From positions 1 through 64,000 of the forward strand of contig CASEHD010000011.1 in assembly GCA_949287655.1 (NCBI GenBank): a stretch of DNA of 64,000 nucleotides, in the 5' to 3' direction. The notes under the pieces were generated by a model. The model saw only the letters and a program-made list of their open reading frames with translations, did no database searches and had not been told where the DNA came from. The translations under genes and the position numbers were made by a program. This document shows positions 30,701 to 39,700 of the stretch, one piece after another (the stretch's first letter is position 1; each line of letters begins with the position of its first letter). Source of the stretch: an uncultured Christensenella sp. (lineage in GTDB: Bacteria; Bacillota; Clostridia; Christensenellales; UBA3700).

Positions 30701-33700
30701 CGATGGCGCGGACTACATATTCACATATTATCTGGGTCTTGCGGTCAAGATAGCGATGGACGAAAACCGTTATTATTACAATGAGGACGAGGGCGTATTC
30801 TACGACAGCGTCGCGAAGATATACGACGGCACGACGATCGACGACCCGATGCTGTATTACGCGGACGAAGAAGGCAACCCGATCAATATGCCGGATATAG
30901 GACTCGGCGAAGTATCGGCAAGCATCATGTCGCCGTCTTATTACATAGACAACGATGAAGGAGTCGCCGTCGGCGTAAGCAAGGCGAATACAGACAATGC
31001 CGGCGCGTACCGCATAAGGATAAGCTTCAGTTCCGAAGGCGGCGAAAATTCAAAGGTGAACACGACCAACCGTACTATCATGTTCTCCGATTTCGATCAT
31101 ATCGATATATATACGGTCGTACTGCCGAAGGGCGTTCAGCAGACAGGCGTTTCCGTGTCCAAGACTTACGACGGAACGGTTTTATACAACGATTCGACGA
31201 CCGTGTTCAACGGTATGATCAGCGGCGACGCCGTCTCCCTCGACGCCGGCGAATATACCGTCTCCAACGCGGGCAGCGGCTATATATTCAAGGCAGGTTT
31301 TACTGAATTCACGTTCAGTTACGCCGTGATGAACGGCGGCACTCTTGAGATTAAGACCGCGACGATCCCGCTGTTCGCGGGAAGCGGAGACACGGGGAAT
31401 TACGCCCCGGCGACTTCTGTACAGACGGGAGCGTTGACCCTTGTCGACGGCGCGACGGCTTTCTATGTTCAGCCGACCGTGAATTACAAGGGCACGATAA
31501 ACAGAAAGCAGATAGCGCTTTCGGACGTCGACCTCGATATGTACGGCGAAGAGTTTATCGAAGGCGGCGTCACCCCGCCGATAGAATACGACGCGCTTAC
31601 GACGTACGACACCGCGGCGTTCCGCGAAGGGTCGACGATACTTTTAAAGAGCCTGACGTTGAGTTCTGATAATTCAGAGCTGATAATGCAGGGTTACCGC
31701 GCAAACGAAAACATAAGATTTACGATAACCTTCATAAAGGACGGCAGCGGGTCTTCTCTGCACAGCGTAAAGGACTACGGCACGTACAGCGTATATCTGA
31801 ATATTCTTGACAGCGGCAACTTCACTCTGTACGAAAACAATACCGAACAGGAAAGCATGTACCTCGGTCAGCTTTCGATAACTCCGTACGCGATACAGAC
31901 CGCGGACGTCACTTACGTTATAGAAGACGGCTTCCTCAGCAAGATATTCGACAACACAGGCGAGATACCGTTCACGATCAATGAGGAAAATCTGAGGATT
32001 GTCGCAAAGAACGGTTATGAGGTGCAGCCCGACGAATACGATCTGACCGTCGGCGCGATGTACACGACGAACAAAAATTCTTCTTCAAGCGTCACCGCAA
32101 AGGACGCGGGCGAATACGATATCTATTTCAGGATATCCAACTTCACCTGTCCGCTGGGTAACTATACGCTTGAAAACATGACCGTGTCGTTCGTCGATTC
32201 GACAGGCAACAAGATAAGTTATTTCGTGCTTCCCAAGGAAATAACGCTGAGTGCGGCTACAAAGGAATTCGACGGCTCCTACAATGCGGATCCGTCCGTC
32301 ACGACCTTTACTTACGAGGAAGGCGAAGGACCGGTCGACGGCGCTAACGACGTGTTCGGCCTCGAATACGAGAAGGTCGACGCGGGCGCGAACATAAACG
32401 TCACGTTTACGAACACTTCGTATCTGACGCTGAACGGAACGCGCTATACGGTGATAGACGTCGTCAGCGGCTCCAACAAGGACACGGACAACTACTGCGT
32501 CTCTTCAGAGACGGTTGCAAAAGGAAATATCACGCCGGTAAAAGTCACGCTGATAAGCGCGAAGATGATTTATAACAACAGAAATTATATCGATTACCGC
32601 GCAGAAGGCACAGAAGTCGTGATACATGACGATAAGGGCAATACGGTGAATATTTATCCGGCGGCGACGTTCGACAATAAGAACGCGGGGCAGAATAAGA
32701 CCGTCGCGTTTACGACGACGACTGAAACGATCGCGGGCACGAGGTACTCCGTGCTGCAGAATTCGACTTACGTCAGCCCGGCTCCGGCTACTACGGGCGT
32801 CGGCTTTGCGGGCAACTATTACGTTGAGAAAACGTCGTGGGCAGGCGTCGGAGAGATCGTCAAAAACACCATTTCGGCAGAAAATATCGAAGGCAATATC
32901 ACGATAGTCCAGATAGAGGACGGCGGCTCGGCAGTCGTGTCGGGCACTCAATATCTGTTTGAGGACCTGTCCGGAAAGTCGTATACGTACCGCTACGGCT
33001 ATATAGTCGGTTTTGAGATAAATTCCAACGCGGTCATTATCGAAGACGATAAGCTTGAAGATCATCTTACCGTGCGCGTGACCAATACGACAAATTCGGT
33101 CAACGGCTACGCGGGCACTTATACGCTCGAACTCGTCATCACCAGCAGCGACTACGACTGGGATGACAACGTCCAAGATTCGGACATCGAGGTGGACAAT
33201 TTCAGAGTTAACAAGCAGACGCTCACTTCGGCGAACATAAACGCGTCGCTTTCCAACAGCGTGTTTACGTATCGCACCTCCGCGACCACGATAACTCCCG
33301 AATTTTCCGTGACGGACAGATACGGCAGGAGGATCACATCGTCGGACGGGCTGACTTACAGTATGAGTACGCTTACGAACAGGAACGAGAATTTCCAGAG
33401 GTCGTATGCGAACGGTTCGACGCTCGACGTCGGCGACTACTATTTCGCTCTCACGCCGAGATTTTCGACTGAGGATAATAAGAATTACGCGTATTCCGGC
33501 AGCGGTAAACAGCTGGAATTCTCCGTGACCCCGTACAGACTTGCGACGATCTCCGCGCGCAAGGAGTTCGACAACACGACGTCGTTCACGACTGCCGGCA
33601 ACGAGGCTGTGTTCACCGGCATATCGGGCGGCGAACCGTTTACCCCGTCGGGCAGATTCAATTCAAAGAACGCGGTCTCGCAACAACTGACGCTCGAATT

Positions 33701-36700
33701 TGTGGAAACCACGATAAACGGCTCTTCTTACAAGTTGCTCAAAGACGCGGACGGCAGCGTTACCAACAACACGTGGGACGCCGCTACGGGTACTATAATG
33801 AGATACACGATCTCCGCAAACGAGCTCAACACTTATCTGTCCGGCTGGGTCAAGGATATGACTGAAAGGCAGACGCTGCCGATAAAGAACGGCGCCGCCT
33901 TTGAATACCGTTCCGACAGCGCTTCCGGATATACCCAGGATCATTTCCTGTTCGACGCGAGCGGAATGAGCTACGGCTTTACCGCGTCGTCGAGAACGGC
34001 GGTCTCTCTCGGCATAACCCAGAACGGCAGCATCGTCGAGACTTTGCGTTTCATCGTTACGGTCAAGAGTGGTACGGCGACTTATACGTTCGGATCGGGT
34101 GATCCGACTCCGGTCGTACTGCCTGCGGGCGTTTACAGCGTAAGCGTTACCGTAAATTCAAACAACTTCACGCTCGATTCCGGCGCGGGCAACGGCTCGT
34201 TCACGATAGGAAAGCAGGAGATCAGCGGCGGCGGCGCGTCGGGCAGCGCGAACGTATTTATCGTGCTGAACAACGAATTTTCTTATATCTACGGCGAAAG
34301 CGGATTCAATCTGCCGACGGTCGAAGATATAAAGTTCGATTATACGATGAGCATTATCGACAAATACACCGGCAAGGTCGCGGCGACTTACACCGCCGCC
34401 GATGCGGTGATAGGTCTTATCGAATTTACGACGGCGGCAGATTCGGCAGAATTTCTGACTGCGCTTTCCGGTCCGCTGTACGTCGGCGGTTACTATGTCT
34501 GGGCGAGCGAATTTGCAGACGAAGTGCTTGCCAACTACGCGATCCCTGAGGGCGCTAAGATAGCGGTCTACGTCGCGGGTACGGCGGTGCCCGAAGTTCC
34601 CGACCCCGAAGAGGGTGAGGAAGGCGAGGAAGGAGAAGAGGGCGAAACGGGCGGTACCGTCGTTGTAATTCCTTCCGTAGAGGCTGCTCCCGCATATTTC
34701 ATACTGCCGCGCGCGCTCAATATAACGAGCGTCGAAAAGACTTACGACGGCACTGATTCGTTTGAAGGAGCGATTCTGACGAGCGACGCGATAACTGCCG
34801 ACGGACTTACCGCGACTTCGCTCAACGGCGTTTACGCTTCGGTTAACGCGAATTACGACAGCTCCGGCACAACGTATATCGACGGCAACAAGGGCAGCGA
34901 TTTCCTCAAGATAAACGTTGTCGCAATCACCGTGAACGGCAGGATATATTACGCGCTTGCGGCTGACGGCGCGGCGGGCAATTACTGCCTTGCCGGAGAG
35001 CCCGAAAACGGAGTGATGACGGTCGCCGGCGCAAAGATAAAGAGAGTGGCGGTAGAAGGCTCGGCGATGAGCCTGACTTCGGACACCTTTGAAACGGTTT
35101 ACGGCTCGGGCGAAAGTCCCGTGCTTCCCGACGTTACCGCGCATTTCGGCACAGCGACGGAGATCGTCTCTTATACCGCGGACAACGTGATCTACAAACA
35201 GGGCGGCGAGGTCGTGACTCCGGCGAATGTCGGCGGCTATGAGATGTATCTGACCGACATTGCGTTCGACAACTACGAGGTAACCGGCGGTCTTACCGGA
35301 GGCGTGCTCGTGAACGCCGGCCGCGCCGTTGACGGCGGTGAAGAGGAAGGCGGCGAGACAGGCGGAGAGAGCGGCGGAGAAACGGGCGGTGAGACCGGAG
35401 AAGAAGGAGGGGAAGACGGAGAGCCCGAAGAGCCCGCGGAGGTTTACACTTATTATATAGCGCCGCAGGAGATAGTTATTTCAAGCGTTGTCAAGTTCTA
35501 CGATAAAGGCGTTGAATTTGCATACTACGGCGAGGACGAGGACGGAATTTCCGCAGACGTCACCGTGACCGACGCGGAAGGCAACGATATCGTAGACGAA
35601 GAAGGCAATCCGATCGTCCTGCGCGTGCAGGGCAGATTTGCGGCGGCGGGCGCGGGACTTCTCAAAGACGTCTACGTCGACTTTACGCCGTTCGGATATT
35701 ACGTGAATTTTGAAACGGCTACGGTCAATATGTATTACAGACTGCTCGTCGTCGGCGAGGACGGAGCCGCGAACGTCGCGAGCAATTACTGTATAAAGGA
35801 CGCGGAAGGCGCCGTCGTGCTGCCGGCGCAATTTGACGAGAATTACGTTCCCGACCCGGAACTGGGATACGACGACACCCCGGTGGTGAACAACGGGCTC
35901 GTCTATAATATGACCCTTGTCGGCGCGGGAACCGAAATACCCGCTCCGCTGACGGTCGAAGGAGTGACAAAGACTTACGACGGCACATTCGAGGTAACTA
36001 ACGGTACGGTTAGCGGTATGTTCGAAGAGGACGCCGGACTGACCGTAGCGAAATGGAGATACGGCGATAAGAATGCGGACACGGGCAAGATCGTCGGCAT
36101 TGAAGCGGATACGACCGCTTACGTCTACGGCGACGTAACTTATTATGCGATCTATATGACGACGGAGGAAGGCGAAAAGGTTTTGTCGGATTACGGCGTC
36201 GCGGCGACAGGCATTGCCCCCGTAGAAGAGACGACAGTCGGGGAAGAGGGAGAGGAAACGACGGTTACCGTCAACTACGCGATAGTTGAAAGCGCGGGCG
36301 AGATAACTCCGCTTACGCTGACATCGGCGAACTTTGCAGGAGCGAACGTGGCGGGAATACAGAGCAACAGCGTAGAGTTCAGCTCTTCAAAGACTTATAC
36401 GGCGTCCGACGTGAGGGCGACGATAAGCGCGCTGGGATATACCGCGGCGGCGGTCAACGGAGGCGGCATTCTTACGGTCACCTTCCCCAACGAAGACGTG
36501 CTTGTCTTCACGGCGACGCTGGGCAGCGAAAATCTCGCGCACAACGCGGACGTGTACACCGTTACGATAACTTTGGATTCAAATACTTTAAACTATAATA
36601 TGACCTCGCCTTATACGTTCCGCTTCACGATCACCAGACAGTCGATAACGGCGGTCTATGTGACGACCGGCAATATGTATAAGACTTACGACGGCGCCGG

Positions 36701-39700
36701 CGGTCTGCCCGCTTATTCGACTGACGGCTGGGCAGTGTACGCGATCGACAAGCAGGGCGCGGCGATAGATATGTCCGCGTTCGGAGAGATCGACATGTCG
36801 TCGGCGACGTTGGCGTTCAAGAGGTATAACGAAGAAGAGCAGACGATAGAGTACTTCACTCCCGTCAACGTGACGGAAGGCGGCTACGTCATTTACGTAA
36901 AAGGCTTTGCCCTCGATTCGACCAACTATATATTCACGGCGACAGAGGACGCGAACGGCTGCGTTTCATTCGACGTGGAAAACAAGACGGCGGAAACGGC
37001 TTATTACACGATCGAGCCGCGCCCGGTCAATGTGTCCGCGGACGCGTTTGAGAGCAAGACTTTCGACGGCGCGTACTCGCTGTGGATAGACGGCGGCGTA
37101 CCGGGCGAGACGGTGGTCGTCGGCGACAGCGGCGGCGTCAACGCTTCGCTCGCCGGAACTTACGGTACGCTTAACGTAAATCCTTACGTCAGCGGCGTGG
37201 CGATCGCGGAAGACGCGCTCAACCAAGGAAGCGTGGCGGCAAACTACGCGCTGTATTACGAGGGCTCGCCCGTGACCGATACTACCGTGATAACGGTGAC
37301 GGACTACACGGTGACGAAAGCGGATATACTCGTCGCAGAGAGAGAAAACGGCGGTTATGCGGTCGGTATAAGCGGCTTGCAGGGGCTCGACTTCCTGTTT
37401 GCGAAGTCCGCCGACATAACCGAAGAGGCGGAACAGCGCATAATAAGCAAGCTTATGACCGGCGAGACGTGGACGGAAAACAGCTTTGATTCTTCTTCCG
37501 ACTTCGCGATGCTCAACAAGGCGGCGATGAGCGCGTTCTCGCTGTATGTCAACAACGGCGAAAGCGCGGTCGTACCGTCGACGGAGGACGCATACGTCGT
37601 CAACGACTTTACTTATGCAAAACAGGGCGATTCGTACGTGCTGACCTTCACGTTCGCGGGAATGAGCGGTTACGACGATTCGACCGCGACTGACAGATAC
37701 GCCTTTGTCGTTAACGGCGTTTCGGACGACGTGAAGTCGACCAACTATTCGACGACTTCTTCTGAACTCGAAAGCGGACAGCTCACCGGCGCGACCGCGG
37801 GCGAGGGAGTAGCGGTTTCCACAGCGGAAGAATTTGTCGACGCGATAAAGAACAATAAGACCTTCTATCTTGCCGGAAGCGTTTACGGCGTGGATGCGCA
37901 GGATGTCTCAGACACGACCTTTACCGGTACGTTCGACGGCAGAGGATATACCGTATCGCTTACCGGCAGCGGCGCAAAGGCGGCTGCAAGCGGCGCGGCG
38001 GGCTTGCTCGTCGCGGTCAACGGCGGCACGATAAAGAACGTCAACTTCAAGCTTATGCCGACGGGCGCGCTCGCCGCGGCAACGGTCGGCGGACTTGTCG
38101 GCGTGAATAACGGCGCTCTCGAAAACGTATCCGTTGAGCTTGTAAGCGATCTTGCGGCTACGGGCGCAACAAAGGTCGGCGGCGTTGCGGGCGAAAACGC
38201 TGCGGGCGGCGTTATGACAAACGTCAGCTTCGTATATTCGGCAAACGTTTCGGCAAGCGGCGCGGCGTACGGCGCGATAGCCGGAAGCAACGCGGGCGCG
38301 CTTGAAAAAGTCGCGGTAAGAGTGAACGAAAGCGCGGGCGCGGGCAATTATACGGTAAGCGCGGCGGGCGCGGGCTGCGTTGCGGGAAACAATACGGGCA
38401 CGGCGGACGGAGTTATCGTCGCGGTACCTGTCGGCAGCCTTACGGGCGCGGGCGCGCTGTTTGCGAGCGGTACGGCGAACGCGACCAACGTGTATTCTTA
38501 CATAAGCGTAGACGGCGCGGCGGGAGAAAACCTCTCGCTTCTCGAACCGTACACCAACGGCTATATCGGCTACTATTTCGCGACCGCAGACGACTATACT
38601 ACGGGCGGGATCAGACACAATGAGCTGACGGGCGCGGACGAATACAACAAGTCTTATTACGTCGATTACACGGACGGCGGAGACGGATATATCGCGATCG
38701 AGGCGATCGCGCCTTACAACAGATTTATCTGGGACGGCTACGGCATAAGTTACCGCACCGCGTTCGGAGGAGGCAACGTCGGCTCCGCTCTCAACCGTGT
38801 CGTCGCGCTGTTTGCGTCGGGCGATATTACGGCGCAGTTTGCCGGCACGACGGTGATTACTTCCGGCGTCGACGCGTTCACGGTCGCCATCGGCGTACGC
38901 GGCGGCACCGTCGAGGTGGAAGAGGGCGTTGAGACCAGCGTCAAAGAGGTCGTATATACCGGTTACGCGCAGGTCTACAAGGTCAACATAACGGTGACTT
39001 CGGGCGGCGTTTCCGAAACCAAGGAGCTGTCCGTCGGCGGCACCGACGCAGGCTATTACAGCAAGGCGAGCTTAGAGGGCATAATCGGCGGCGCGGGTGA
39101 AGGCGAGACGATAGGCGACGTCACTTACGACAGCGGGTCGAGGACGGAATACACGTTCTCCGGCGGCGGAACGACGGTCGCGAGCGGCATAGCGCTCGTT
39201 ATCTATCCCAGGCAGACGGAGGCAAGCTCCGTGACCGCGACAAAGTATTACGACACGACCGCGGCGGGCACGCTGACCGTAAAGGACGGCGAGACCACAG
39301 CGGGCACTCTCGGCGGCAACTATTACGACGCGGCGGGCGCAATGACTTCGCAGGTCGCGGCGGCGGAAAAGTTCGGCTTCGCTTCGTTCGGCGCTCTGAC
39401 CAGAAGCGTGCTTTCAAAGGACGGCGTGCTGTACGGCATCGTCGAAAAGGTGACCGGCGAGGGCGAAAGCGCGGTCGTGACTTACGAAACGCAGCCGATA
39501 ACCGTAGGAAACGGCGAGGACGCCGCGACGTTCTCGGTCACCGATACGGTCGGCAAGTACGACGCGCACGATCTGATGATAGCGGTGAGCAGACTTGCGG
39601 ACGAAGATTATGCGACAAGCGTGTTGACAGCCGAACAACTTACGGGATTCGAATTCGTAAGGGTCTACAACCTGACCGCAAGCGTGACGGCGGGCGAAGG